A stretch of DNA of 64,000 bases. Source: Paenibacillus abyssi (GTDB lineage Bacteria > Bacillota > Bacilli > Paenibacillales > Paenibacillaceae). The position numbers were made by a program, and so were the translations under genes. Positions within the stretch are counted from its first letter, which is position 1. Each line of letters begins with the position of its first letter. Of this stretch, positions 16,625 through 24,051 are shown in pieces. The notes beneath the pieces are model-generated. The model was given only the letters and a program-made list of their open reading frames with translations, ran no database searches and was not told where the DNA came from. The DNA lies in assembly GCF_014640295.1 (NCBI RefSeq), contig NZ_BMGR01000014.1, forward strand, positions 1 to 64,000, written 5' to 3'.

Positions 16625-17173
16625 CACCCCTTTCGTAGTGTAGACCATCGGCTCGGAACGCTCACATTTAAGCAATTCCGATCTTGCGTCTTAGGTATAA
16701 GCTTTAGGCAGCGCCGCGTCAATAGAATTGTGTATGGACTTCGGAAGTTCTGCCTGCCCCAGCACGATCACCGCCGCGCATACCATCTAAATAGATCGGG
16801 CAGGCTGATTTATAACCCTCCATAAGGTGCTTCCCAATGATGCGCTGCTATATAAATAAAGCAGGCAAGGTTGAATTTCACTCCCGTATGTTCTATTAAG
16901 CTTCGGCAATACTGCCGAATAATGCGCTCGCCTCCTTGTGGCACAAAGACAGCAAAGAGCCCGAACTATAACGTTCAGGCTTTGACTTCCAGCTGGTTTC
17001 CCCCATAATATAAAGTCACAACCGCTACAAATTTTTCAGCAATTCTACTGAGCTAAGTACCCAAGCATTTCCCCTAGTTCCTCCGAATGTCCCATTAACT
17101 CATACAGGATATTTCCATAGCCATGCCGAATTGCGAGAAACCTCCTAATCTATATTTGTGATAAGGAAAAAAA
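16625..17173. other. Gene-free interior of the second mini-element
   Basis: No ORF with a ribosome binding site on either strand. A GAGCCCGAAC...GTTCAGGCTTT hairpin at about 16957-16982 may be a terminator. The rest looks like decayed sequence. Confidence 0.4.
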
Positions 17174-17842
17174 TGGTATAATGTTCAAAGCACCTACTAC
17201 ATACGAGGGAGTTGTATCATGAAAAAGAAAATATTGATATCGATTTTAGCGACTGCCGTGATCCTGGCTTCGATGGCGGTGGGGGCCCTGGCCGCACCGG
17301 CCATACGGATCTTGGTTGATGGACAGAACAGCAATGTAAAGTTCAAAATCATTAACGGATCCACCTATTTATCACTGGTCGACGTCGCAAAAATATTCGA
17401 TGCCAAAGTCGGATATTCCGCAAAGGAACGGATCGTTTGGATAAACACTAACCGACCAGAGCAGACGAGCAATGCGAAAGCTGATCAAAGCGGTGACGCC
17501 GAATGGATGCTCTCGCCAAGAGATGTCGATGCGATCAATAAGGTATATGCTTACGCGATGGGACTGGAAGATCAAATGAACCTGTACTACAGAAGCAAGA
17601 TCAATGCTTACGAGCTGGAAGAAGTAAGAGACAACGCGAAAATCGAAATTCGAAAGTCGCTTGCTGGCATCAAGGATTCGCCGATCCCGCTTGTCCAGGA
17701 GTTCGTAGGATACGCAAACGATGTGCTCGAAACAATGGATGCCGCGCTGCCGCGTGGCTCATTGACAGAAGTAAGCCTGCTAAAATCAGCACTGCAAGAT
17801 CTCTCGCGGACATATCGCAAACTAGGGAATATGGCCGGTTAA
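17174..17842 (+). CDS. Secreted CuAO-N-like protein (transposon copy)
   Basis: CDS 17219-17842 (207 residues); TATAAT at 17174 and GGAG before the ATG. Signal peptide to about residue 26 ('LAAPAIRI'), a short copper-amine-oxidase-N type module ('INGSTYLSLVDVAKIFDAKVGY'), a linker, then a helical C-terminal domain. It is nearly identical to the gene at 48725; the differences I saw are one extra Ser-Gly/Gly residue after 'KADQ' and substitutions at K/S, N/S, E/D and N/S. Identity also covers about 45 bp upstream, including the promoter. The terminator present after the other copy is lost here. Role unknown, perhaps wall binding. Confidence 0.8.
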   Translation, partial: WYNVQSTYYIRGSCIMKKKILISILATAVILASMAVGALAAPAIRILVDGQNSNVKFKIINGSTYLSLVDVAKIFDAKVGYSAKERIVWINTNRPEQTSNAKADQSGDAEWMLSPRDVDAINKVYAYAMGLEDQMNLYYRSKINAYELEEVRDNAKIEIRKSLAGIKDSPIPLVQEFVGYANDVLETMDAALPRGSLTEVSLLKSALQDLSRTYRKLGNMAG

Positions 17843-18129
17843 CTACCACCGTTAGAAGCTCCTTCGTGGGAAAATCTATTTTTAGAATTCGGAAATTTGA
17901 TTTCAGAAGATTATCGCGGCTCTTACGAGGCTATGATAAAGACAGGAAATTATTTTAGTGGAATCCGTTTTAACGCTATCGCCAGTCTAGCACTTTATTT
18001 TCCCAGTCCACATATTTCCTTGTCTAATACTTTTTTTTCAGTCTAGTACTTTATTTTCTTTGGACACCAGGAGGGGCAGATTGGCCGAGCGAAGCCAGTT
18101 TTCCTTAGCTCAAACCCATAGCAAACCAT

Positions 18130-18164
18130 GACGGACCGACACGATCGGGACCGTCTTTTTTTCT
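18130..18164 (+). terminator. Intrinsic terminator just outside the mini-element
   Basis: GACGG-A-CCG...CGG-GA-CCGTC followed by seven Ts. No ORF precedes it, so the terminated RNA may be non-coding and was split by the transposon insertion at 15855. Confidence 0.75.
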
Positions 18165-18255
18165 CTACAAAAAAAGTTATGGCGGCAAAAGAGGACTTTT
18201 TGATTTCCCTGTAAATCTAGTGATGCAACAAAATTAACCTACGGGGGTCATTTAC

Positions 18256-18357
18256 ATGAAAAAATTAAAAATCCTGTTTTACCGCATCAACCAATTTCTA
18301 TCCGAGAATCCATCGGTCATCGACATCATCGCTTTCATCCTTTCCCGGCTCTTTTGA
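18256..18357 (+). CDS. 33-residue micro-protein
   Basis: CGGGGGT lies 8 bases before ATG 18256. The product starts 'MKKLKILFYRINQFL' and ends in a hydrophobic amphipathic stretch 'VIDIIAFILSRLF'. The terminator stem overlaps the stop codon. Size and helix resemble small membrane-active peptides such as type I toxins, but no antisense RNA signal was identified. Confidence 0.5.
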   Translation: MKKLKILFYRINQFLSENPSVIDIIAFILSRLF

Positions 18358-18369
18358 GCCGGTTTTTTT
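18345..18369 (+). terminator. Intrinsic terminator of the 33-residue gene
   Basis: CCGGCTC-TTTT-GAGCCGG followed by TTTTTTT. Confidence 0.85.
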
Positions 18370-18472
18370 ACACATTTACCCGCTTCCGCATCGATAAGAC
18401 GTAAGCCCTTCGATGCTCCCGGCTGGTGCGGCAAAATAGGGACAGCGACGAGGCTATTATTCTACACAACCA

Positions 18473-18872
18473 ACAACGTGTTAAGTGGAATAAAGCAAAG
18501 GGCTTTAGGGTTTATCCTGCCCCTGACTACCTCTTTGCCACACTTTCGCCTGGACTTCTACTTATTGCCTGTGTGTTTGTTGGTTCTTCCCTTAATGCCG
18601 GGTTTAGATCAGTTGCAGGAACCTGTTACTTTTATTCCGAGCCTCACAGCCCCGCCTCGCGCCCCGCGTGCCCACCCCCACCAACCAAGACCGGAACTAG
18701 ACACGTATCTAGCTGCAGATCAGCAGAGAAGTAACTAGATCCGAATCTAGCGCAACCGGGACCAAAACCGGGTAAAAAGGGGAAGGAAAAGGCGGCCGGC
18801 CGGAGAGTGACAGAGGAGCGGCTACGCTATTCCACTTAACACGTTGTCTGTTAGGTGGATTTAAGTAAAGGG
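18473..18872. repeat. Non-coding module bounded by 20-bp inverted repeats
   Basis: ACAACGTGTTAAGTGGAATA at 18473-18492 recurs exactly inverted at 18828-18847. A third, imperfect copy in direct orientation (TGTTAGGTGGATTTAAG...) starts at 18849. The 335-bp interior is C/G-rich with no credible ORF. It contains two small palindromic hairpins sharing CTAG ends (CTAGA-CACGTA-TCTAG near 18696, CTAGATCCGAATCTAG near 18737) and a GGGACCAAAACCGGG element. The set looks like repeated protein-binding sites around a structured core, as in origins, oriT or recombination sites. It could also be the folded end of an RNA. No target duplication at its borders supports a transposon. Confidence 0.7.
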
Positions 18873-18961
18873 GCGGATTACTTCGTCCGTTAGCCAATCC
18901 GGATTGGCGCAGCTCCTCTCCCCTGCCGGCGCTGGAATGGCGCTGACGATTGAGGCTGTGT

Positions 18962-19046
18962 TATGATCGAATCGTACCAATTGAATACGATAAAAGGCGG
19001 AAGCACCCCTTACACGATCCCATCCGGGACTGTTTGTGGTGCTTCC
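18962..19046 (+). promoter_or_regulatory. Promoter plus GGAAGCAC leader hairpin (copy 4)
   Basis: TATGAT at 18962-18967 as -10. GGAAGCACC (18999-19007) pairs with GGTGCTTCC (19038-19046), with an inner CCC-ATCC-GGG stem. T-rich sequence and an AGGAGG follow, then the micro-protein gene at 19137. Confidence 0.7.
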
Positions 19047-19136
19047 TTATTTTGTTCCAGGAGGTGTCTACTCGAAAGACCGGTTCCCCTATTTAGAGTT
19101 TGAAGAAGTGCCACAATGACACAAGGAGAGATCATC

Positions 19137-19298
19137 ATGCCGACATTTACCGTAATGCTGTTTTTCGCATTCTTTATCCTGACTTGCCTCACCGCCGCTT
19201 GCTGGAAGAAGGAGCGGGTGTATTGTGTGCCGCTCGGGATCGGCAGTTTGTCAACCGGCGCCCTGGCGATCGCGCTGTTTTTGGTACCGCTGTATTGA
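19137..19298 (+). CDS. 53-residue two-pass membrane protein
   Basis: ATG 19137 with AAGGAGAG upstream. Two hydrophobic helices (about residues 3-20 and 33-52) around a short charged loop 'WKKERVYC'. It is the first gene after leader copy 4, about 90 bp downstream. Function unknown. Confidence 0.6.
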   Translation: MPTFTVMLFFAFFILTCLTAACWKKERVYCVPLGIGSLSTGALAIALFLVPLY

Positions 19299-19373
19299 TC
19301 GGCGGCGGCCGCTGGCTAGAAGCAATTTATGTATGAGGGATCGCCCCCCGCGTCACCGGAGGGCGTCCTTCAA

Positions 19374-19574
19374 TTAAGCGGATTTACTGCTGCCTGTGGC
19401 GGGCGGCGGTAGCGGGGGAGCCTCCTTGAGCGGGGCTTCCCTTTCCTCGTTTTCAGGCTTGTCCTTCCGTAAGGCAGCCCTGATCCGCAAACCGGCCTCG
19501 ATCATACGGAGCAGCTCGTTGATACTTGGGCCATAGTCGGATAGAAACTGTGTAACGATACCAATCCAGTCCAT
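19374..19574 (-). CDS. 66-residue protein with proline-rich tail
   Basis: Start at ATG 19574 after AAAAGGAGG. An N-terminal amphipathic helix ('MDWIGIVTQFLSDYGPSINELLRMIEAG', split here by description at about residue 14) is followed by a charged, proline-rich end ('LKEAPPLPPPATG'). No known domain. It converges with the 53-residue gene. Confidence 0.55.
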   Translation of the reverse strand: MDWIGIVTQFLSDYGPSINELLRMIEAGLRIRAALRKDKPENEEREAPLKEAPPLPPPATGSSKSA

Positions 19575-19995
19575 AGTGAAATTCCTCCTTTTCATCTCTT
19601 TTGTAGGGTAGAACGATCGCCTCATTCGCTAACGCCTTCATACAAGAAGTTGCATCGAGCCTTCCGATCACCCGTGGTTTGTGTACGGTACAGCCTTCTT
19701 TCAATATCGAGAATGACACTGGTTTGTGGCGCCGTATGGCTGATGATCTTCTTTTATATGGGACTAGCATTCCGTTCACGCCGTCGAAGGCGCCTGATGC
19801 GGTCTGAGGTCGTTCAAAGCACAAAGAGATGAAGCGGGATTTCTGCAACCAGAGGCAGAATTAACCCGCCCTGCAGGTGGGCTGCCGGACGAACAGACTT
19901 CGGGTTCTAAAATTAGGGGGTTCTAAATTTGCCGTGCCTTGGCTGCTCATGGAGAATGGAATCATCCATTGGCCCATATAGGGTGGTGGCGATTG
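19575..19995. other. Gene-poor stretch upstream of recU
   Basis: A plus-strand frame (19713-19832) encodes one hydrophobic helix and an arginine cluster but has no ribosome binding site, so I do not call it. Nothing else is supported. Confidence 0.35.
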
Positions 19996-20583
19996 ATGAA
20001 AGGTGTGATTCGACTGAGAGTACAAAAGACACGGAAACCTGTCGTGAATTACGGCGGCCGGGGTATGGCATTTGAGGAACTCCTGGAATGGGTTAACCAA
20101 GCATACGAGGGAAAGCAGATCGCAACGATCGAGAAAATACCAACACCAATCAGTATCATTCGGTCTGAGGGATCGCGCATAAAGGACGCCGTATTCTCCA
20201 AGAAGAGCTCGGTGGATTATACGGGGACATATAGAAGTCGGCCGATCTGGTATGATGCCAAAAGCACTCAGATCGATACCTCATTCCCGCTCGACTTCGT
20301 GGAGGAACATCAGGTCGATCGGCTGATCCGACATCAAAGCAACGGGGCCATTTGTTTTTTCTTGTTCTGGTTTACCAAGCTCGATCGATACTATTTAATG
20401 CTTCTTCCAATCTTTCTCACGTATTGGCAGCGCCGCAATGACGGTGTTAGGGGCTGCAAAAGCATTCCAGTGGCAGAGTTTGAAAAGAACGCATTCTTGA
20501 TCGGTAAAACGAGCAGAGGCTTGCTCGATTACCTGGCTGCCGTCGACCATATTATCGATGCGGGGGCGGATAATAAACACTAG
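19996..20583 (+). CDS. recU: RecU-type Holliday junction resolvase
   Basis: 195 residues from ATG 19996 (GGTGG upstream), the usual RecU length. The family signature is clear: 'ANQAYEGKQIATIEKIPTP' at position-equivalent (here 'NQAYEGKQIATIEKIPTPI'), 'FSKKSSVDYTGTY' with the catalytic Asp, 'IWYDAKSTQ' with the D-x-K pair, 'FPLDFVEEHQVD' and 'GAICFFLFWF'. RecU cleaves Holliday junctions in Firmicutes; here it is probably part of the element's recombination set with the Rad52-like protein (54807) and the ligase (11050). Confidence 0.93.
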   Translation: MKGVIRLRVQKTRKPVVNYGGRGMAFEELLEWVNQAYEGKQIATIEKIPTPISIIRSEGSRIKDAVFSKKSSVDYTGTYRSRPIWYDAKSTQIDTSFPLDFVEEHQVDRLIRHQSNGAICFFLFWFTKLDRYYLMLLPIFLTYWQRRNDGVRGCKSIPVAEFEKNAFLIGKTSRGLLDYLAAVDHIIDAGADNKH

Positions 20584-20751
20584 GTTAACTATGTTTACGA
20601 GTTTACTTAGTTAACCAAATAACAAATGTGTACAATTTAAAGTCTCCACTGGTACAATAAGAGGAGAGAATTATGCCCGTTTTAGAGCATTTTTGTCGTT
20701 TATAACGCTGTGATTGGCGTGTGAGTATAAAGCATAGGGGAGGGCGCGGGA
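20583..20751 (+). promoter_or_regulatory. recU-exonuclease gap: palindrome and leader peptide
   Basis: GGTTAACT (20583-20590) and AGTTAACC (20609-20616) form an inverted repeat right after recU. TACAAT near 20653 may be a -10. A 10-residue ORF (20673-20705) has a perfect-looking GAGGAG site and may be a leader peptide for the gene at 20752. Confidence 0.45.
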
Positions 20752-21660
20752 GTGAACGTTGAGCATACTGCAATCCCGTATTTCAAAGCCTGGGATGATG
20801 TGCCAAGTGGATTATTCAGCAAGAGCGCCCTTCGTGAAAAAGGCTTAAATCCCGGACCGCTTCGAGCTACGGTTTATCAGCGGGCAAACAATCGCCGCAT
20901 TGAGCTCTATAGCATAGAAGAGGCTACGGCTCGCAAACCGGCAACCGAAAAACAGAAGCAAGCAATCGAGCGGGCAAGAGCGGCGAAAGCCGCGGCAAGA
21001 ACATGTAGCCGTTGCCAATGTGTTTGGAACAAGCCTAAGGATCTCATCAATGGGCTATGCTCCGGCTGCAGGCATGATGTTTGGCTTGAAAATGCGCGAA
21101 TAATCGCGATCGAAGATTTCAGAGGTTGGGCTGAAGCGAAAGATTCGTATGTTGTGGTCGACGTCGAGACGAATCAGCTGGGTGATGGGGCAGAGATCAT
21201 CGAACTTTCCATCGTGGATCTGGATGAGAACGTCCTTTTCGAATCCCTCATTAAACCGAATGCACCTGTAACGGAAGAGGCCACCGCTATCCACGGCATA
21301 ACAAATGAAATGCTGCTGAACGCTCCAGGCTGGGTGGAAGTTTGGGATAATGCTCATAAAGCTCTGGAGGGAAGAACGCTCCTTATTTATAACGCCGCAT
21401 TTGATATCGGACAAATTGATTCCAGCTGCCGTCGGCATCAAGTGCCGTTTCCTCACTTACAATACCGGTGTGTTATGGAAACATTCTCGCGTGTGATGAT
21501 GAGTTATAGTGCTTATCATAATAATTTTACCTGGATCAGTTTGGCTGATGCGATGCAGACATACTGCATAATAGGTGACAGGAGCCATCGGTCAACCAAT
21601 GACTGCAGAAATCTGGTGAAGCTCATTCGGGAGATTGCCCGAAACCCGGCTGGAAAATAG
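20752..21660 (+). CDS. DnaQ-family 3'-5' exonuclease with N-terminal zinc motif
   Basis: GTG 20752 after GGGAGGG. 302 residues. Residues 1-80 are helical; CSRC...CSGC (about 85-105) is a zinc-binding pair. The exonuclease domain follows: Exo I 'VVVDVETNQLGDGAEIIELS' region with D-x-E, Exo II 'NAAFDIGQI', and a final 'HRSTND' giving the catalytic His and Asp. Proteins of this kind proofread or trim DNA 3' ends. The extra zinc module suggests DNA or protein binding specific to the element. Confidence 0.85.
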   Translation: MNVEHTAIPYFKAWDDVPSGLFSKSALREKGLNPGPLRATVYQRANNRRIELYSIEEATARKPATEKQKQAIERARAAKAAARTCSRCQCVWNKPKDLINGLCSGCRHDVWLENARIIAIEDFRGWAEAKDSYVVVDVETNQLGDGAEIIELSIVDLDENVLFESLIKPNAPVTEEATAIHGITNEMLLNAPGWVEVWDNAHKALEGRTLLIYNAAFDIGQIDSSCRRHQVPFPHLQYRCVMETFSRVMMSYSAYHNNFTWISLADAMQTYCIIGDRSHRSTNDCRNLVKLIREIARNPAGK

Positions 21661-21735
21661 CTGTTTAATAGAATACAAGAACCAATTTGAGCAAAAGAAT
21701 CAAACTATTCATCTTAAACCTTGGAGGTCAGTATT

Positions 21736-22080
21736 ATGAGAACTTTTGATCATGAAGACAAAATACAATTAATCGGTCAAGTTATCTGCTCGGCGCTCGC
21801 CTTAATTCTCTTTACTGCTTTCTACCCATTTATAAAAGAACATCTTCCGGCATCAATGTTAAAAGTGTTGCTGCCAGTAGGGATCTTCATTTTTATTTTC
21901 AATATCCTGATAATGGGGCTGCAAGTTTATCGTTACAGAACAAGCGCGCTTTTCCGCTTGGAGCGTACTATCCGGCATTGTAAAAGGAACAACATTTTGT
22001 TCGATGAGTTTCAACAGGCCACAGATGGAACGATCACTATTCTTCATTCCGGCAAAAACATTACCGAGGTCAAATTCTAA
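21736..22080 (+). CDS. Two-pass membrane protein
   Basis: Start at ATG 21736, 9 bases after GGAGG. 114 residues with hydrophobic helices at about 11-32 and 43-66, then a soluble tail ('FRLERTIRHCKRNNILFDEFQQ') ending in beta-like strands. No known family. Confidence 0.6.
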   Translation: MRTFDHEDKIQLIGQVICSALALILFTAFYPFIKEHLPASMLKVLLPVGIFIFIFNILIMGLQVYRYRTSALFRLERTIRHCKRNNILFDEFQQATDGTITILHSGKNITEVKF

Positions 22081-22142
22081 TCACCGATGCCATGTTGATC
22101 TCCAATAGTAAGAACCAATATGAATAGAGAGGAAGTGTGACA

Positions 22143-22910
22143 ATGCCAATCAACAAAAACCCCGCTAACGCCCCAGAGAGGCTCGGAATCAGTAAAGTCG
22201 ATCTGTTGTACATCATCGTCATTCACCAGCTCTCCGGACGCAATATGGGAAGTAAAGACCTGGTTGAAGCGATGAAAGCAGAGCTCGCTTCATTCGATCA
22301 GAAGCGGGCGTTGTCACACTTGTACGACGTGCTGCAGTCAATGGAATCCTTCGGCTGGATAACGAATATAGATGGCCGCGGCCGTAATAAAACGCTGGGA
22401 TTAACGGCGTCCGGACGGAACAAACTCAAGTGGTTTGAAGATACATACCTGGAGACCGTGAGCAAGCTGCATGAGATGACGATTCATTTCAATCGTTATC
22501 TGCAGGGCGATCCGACGCACCCCGCTCCAGAATTAACAGATGATGAAATCAAACTGCTGAATCGCATGATTAGCGTCAAGCATACGGTACGGTACTTATT
22601 CATGCACATGCTGGACAAGCAAGGCGCTGCTACCGGAAAACAATTCCTTGAAACGATGGAGAAGGTGCATCGTTGGAAAGTTAATGATTCCTACCTGTAT
22701 CAACTTATTCGAGCTATCGAGGGGCCGGAGGGGAGTTGGGTCGTCGGTCAATGGGACGATAACCGACGCAGGAATAAATTTGTTTACGAGCTCACACCTG
22801 AAGGGAAGCGGGTAATGCCAATCGAAGGCGAAAACACCGCAACCATCATGAAAGATGTTCTGCGTTACACCGGAAATATCCGCCGGCTGCTTGGCGAGAA
22901 CGCGGTTTAG
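22143..22910 (+). CDS. Double winged-helix (PadR-like) regulator
   Basis: ATG 22143 after GAGAGGAAG. 255 residues with two similar halves: residues 13-95 ('LLYIIVIHQLSGRN...', wing at 'GRGRNKTLGLTASGRNKL') and about 140-235 ('YLFMHMLDKQGAATG...', wing at 'NRRRNKFVYELTPEGKRV'). Each looks like a PadR-type winged helix, so the protein is an internal duplication that would act like a covalent dimer. Probably a DNA-binding regulator of the element. Confidence 0.7.
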   Translation: MPINKNPANAPERLGISKVDLLYIIVIHQLSGRNMGSKDLVEAMKAELASFDQKRALSHLYDVLQSMESFGWITNIDGRGRNKTLGLTASGRNKLKWFEDTYLETVSKLHEMTIHFNRYLQGDPTHPAPELTDDEIKLLNRMISVKHTVRYLFMHMLDKQGAATGKQFLETMEKVHRWKVNDSYLYQLIRAIEGPEGSWVVGQWDDNRRRNKFVYELTPEGKRVMPIEGENTATIMKDVLRYTGNIRRLLGENAV

Positions 22911-22920
22911 AAGGTGAACT

Positions 22921-23193
22921 ATGATTGATATTGAAGGAATGTTAGCACAGAACGGATACACCATTGAGGATCTTTTAAAATACATCAACGAAAAGGGCGG
23001 CCGGCAGACGCATAAACCGATCATCGTGAAAGAAATCTGCCAAAAATGTACTACACTATTTTTCTCAAATGTTCAGGATCACCAGATGAGACTAAGAGGA
23101 GGATGGGCCACACGCTGTCCATCCTGCAGAGATGAGGAACGTAAGGAAATCAGAAGGCACAATAGTAGGGAATATCGGAAAGGACGGCGCTAA
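22921..23193 (+). CDS. Zinc-ribbon protein
   Basis: 90 residues. 'CQKC' (about 40-43) and 'CPSC' (about 67-70) form a four-cysteine zinc ribbon, then a strongly basic tail ('RKEIRRHNSREYRKGRR') suited to nucleic-acid binding. Co-directional with its neighbours at a 10-bp gap. Confidence 0.65.
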   Translation: MIDIEGMLAQNGYTIEDLLKYINEKGGRQTHKPIIVKEICQKCTTLFFSNVQDHQMRLRGGWATRCPSCRDEERKEIRRHNSREYRKGRR

Positions 23194-23195
23194 TA

Positions 23196-23501
23196 ATGAC
23201 TCAGTTTATTATGTCGGTCACGCACCAGATGTATTACCGAGAACAAGACCGGTTGTACCGAATTTACGAGGGGGCTCATTGGGTCGAAATTACTCAGGAA
23301 CAGCTTACTAAAGACCTCCTTATATGCAAAGAGACCGGCGAGAAGTATATGATCGTCTATGATTACGTCATTATGAACAAGCGGGATCATTGGGACGCAG
23401 CTCCGCAAAAAATTGATCGGAACGAACTCGATTTCTGGCATTTATATGGACTTCTCAACGAGTCTGATTACCTGCATTTCATAAACCTTATCGCCTCATA
23501 A
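23196..23501 (+). CDS. Protein of unknown function
   Basis: 101 residues, tyrosine- and tryptophan-rich ('MYYREQDRLYRIYEGAHWVEI'), soluble. Starts 2 bp after the zinc-ribbon gene and ends at a strong terminator. No known domain. Confidence 0.6.
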   Translation: MTQFIMSVTHQMYYREQDRLYRIYEGAHWVEITQEQLTKDLLICKETGEKYMIVYDYVIMNKRDHWDAAPQKIDRNELDFWHLYGLLNESDYLHFINLIAS

Positions 23502-23506
23502 CAAAC

Positions 23507-23537
23507 AAAGGACCGCTGCATTGCACAGCGGTCCTTT
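23507..23537. terminator. Bidirectional terminator
   Basis: AAAGGACCGCTG pairs with CAGCGGTCCTTT between the convergent genes at 23501 and 23540. Confidence 0.85.
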
Positions 23538-23539
23538 GC

Positions 23540-23794
23540 TTAGAACGCGATGGCCTGAAAACCGATGGCCATCATTTTTCGGGTAGAATCGGATGATGTT
23601 TTTTCGATCATATTGGAAATGTAATTCTTGACGGTTTTCTCACTGATTACAAGTGCATCGGCGATCTCACGATTTGATAATCCCCGCAGTATCAATAACT
23701 CGTATATTTGTGATTCCCGATTTGTAAAGACGAAACGCCTAGAGACGTACAGCGTTACCGATGACAGCTCGTGGTCCAGAGTATTACTCATCAT
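23540..23794 (-). CDS. Small LuxR/GerE-type regulator
   Basis: Start at ATG 23794 or 23791 behind AAAGGAGG; a longer frame would run through the leader. 84 residues, mostly one LuxR-type HTH: 'NRESQIYELLILRGLSNRE' then 'ALVISEKTVKNYISNMI'. It has no receiver domain, as in GerE, the 74-residue spore-coat regulator of Bacillus. Expressed from a leader of the GAAGCAC family and divergent from topB-ftsK, so it may control the element or respond to sporulation. Confidence 0.8.
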   Translation of the reverse strand: MMSNTLDHELSSVTLYVSRRFVFTNRESQIYELLILRGLSNREIADALVISEKTVKNYISNMIEKTSSDSTRKMMAIGFQAIAF

Positions 23795-23821
23795 TAACTC
23801 CTCCTTTAGATTAATGGCAAT

Positions 23822-23897
23822 AAAAAAAGCCACAGGTATCCTGTGACTTCGGGTGCTTCCGCGAAGGATAAAGTGATCTTCAATTACTGAAAGTATA
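23822..23897 (-). promoter_or_regulatory. Promoter plus GGAAGCAC leader (copy 5, minus)
   Basis: On the minus strand: TGGACG, 17-bp spacer, TATACT (plus 23892-23897), then GGAAGCACCC (plus 23851-23860) 31 nt later. The terminator stem here is AGTCACAGG-ATAC-CCTGTGGCT plus seven Ts, so GGAAGCAC is kept although it is not needed for the stem. Confidence 0.72.
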
Positions 23898-23948
23898 ACA
23901 GATTTACTACGGAGCGTCCAACACGCATCGCCCAATACTAGGCTCTTG

Positions 23949-24031
23949 TGCTATAATATTGCCAGATGAATAATCCAGCAGGGATGAAGAAGCACTTCCT
24001 CCGTTTCCACGGGAGGAGTGTTTCTTTTTTT
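23949..24031 (+). promoter_or_regulatory. Promoter plus GAAGCAC leader hairpin (copy 6)
   Basis: Extended -10 TGCTATAAT (23949-23957). GAAGCAC at 23989-23995; CTCCGT..ACGGGAG inner stem; GAGTGTTT plus TCTTTTTTT. AAGGAGG and the topoisomerase gene follow. This leader and copy 5 are arranged back to back. Confidence 0.75.
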
Positions 24032-24051
24032 GCTGTTAAGGAGGAATTAGA

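Larger units (their letters stand above)
15855..18066 (+). mobile_element. 2212-bp Tn7-like mini-element with CCAGG target duplication
   Basis: Begins TGTCCCGTG and ends TTTGGACA, flanked by CCAGG on both sides (15850-15854 and 18067-18071). The left end has three spaced repeats of AAAATAAAGTNTTAGACT (about 15863, 15933, 15989). The right end has three packed inverse copies (about 17983, 18021, 18039). Architecture and repeat sequence match the element at 4111, so both were moved by the same transposition system. The cargo is a secreted protein gene and a micro-operon of two tiny proteins; no transposase, AAA regulator or TniQ-like gene is present. The rebuilt target reads CCTCCAGGAGG, a palindrome with the duplication at its centre. 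Confidence 0.9.

Noticed and set aside
15855-18066. CRISPR-associated or autonomous Tn7 transposon
   Set aside because: No TnsA/B/C, TniQ or Cas-like frame fits between the ends.
18426-18738. Two overlapping proline-rich ORFs
   Set aside because: They read through the C-rich inverted-repeat module, have no ribosome binding sites and show no protein-like pattern.
19650-19832. Plus-strand ORF with one hydrophobic helix
   Set aside because: No ribosome binding site before any start and a random-looking arginine cluster.
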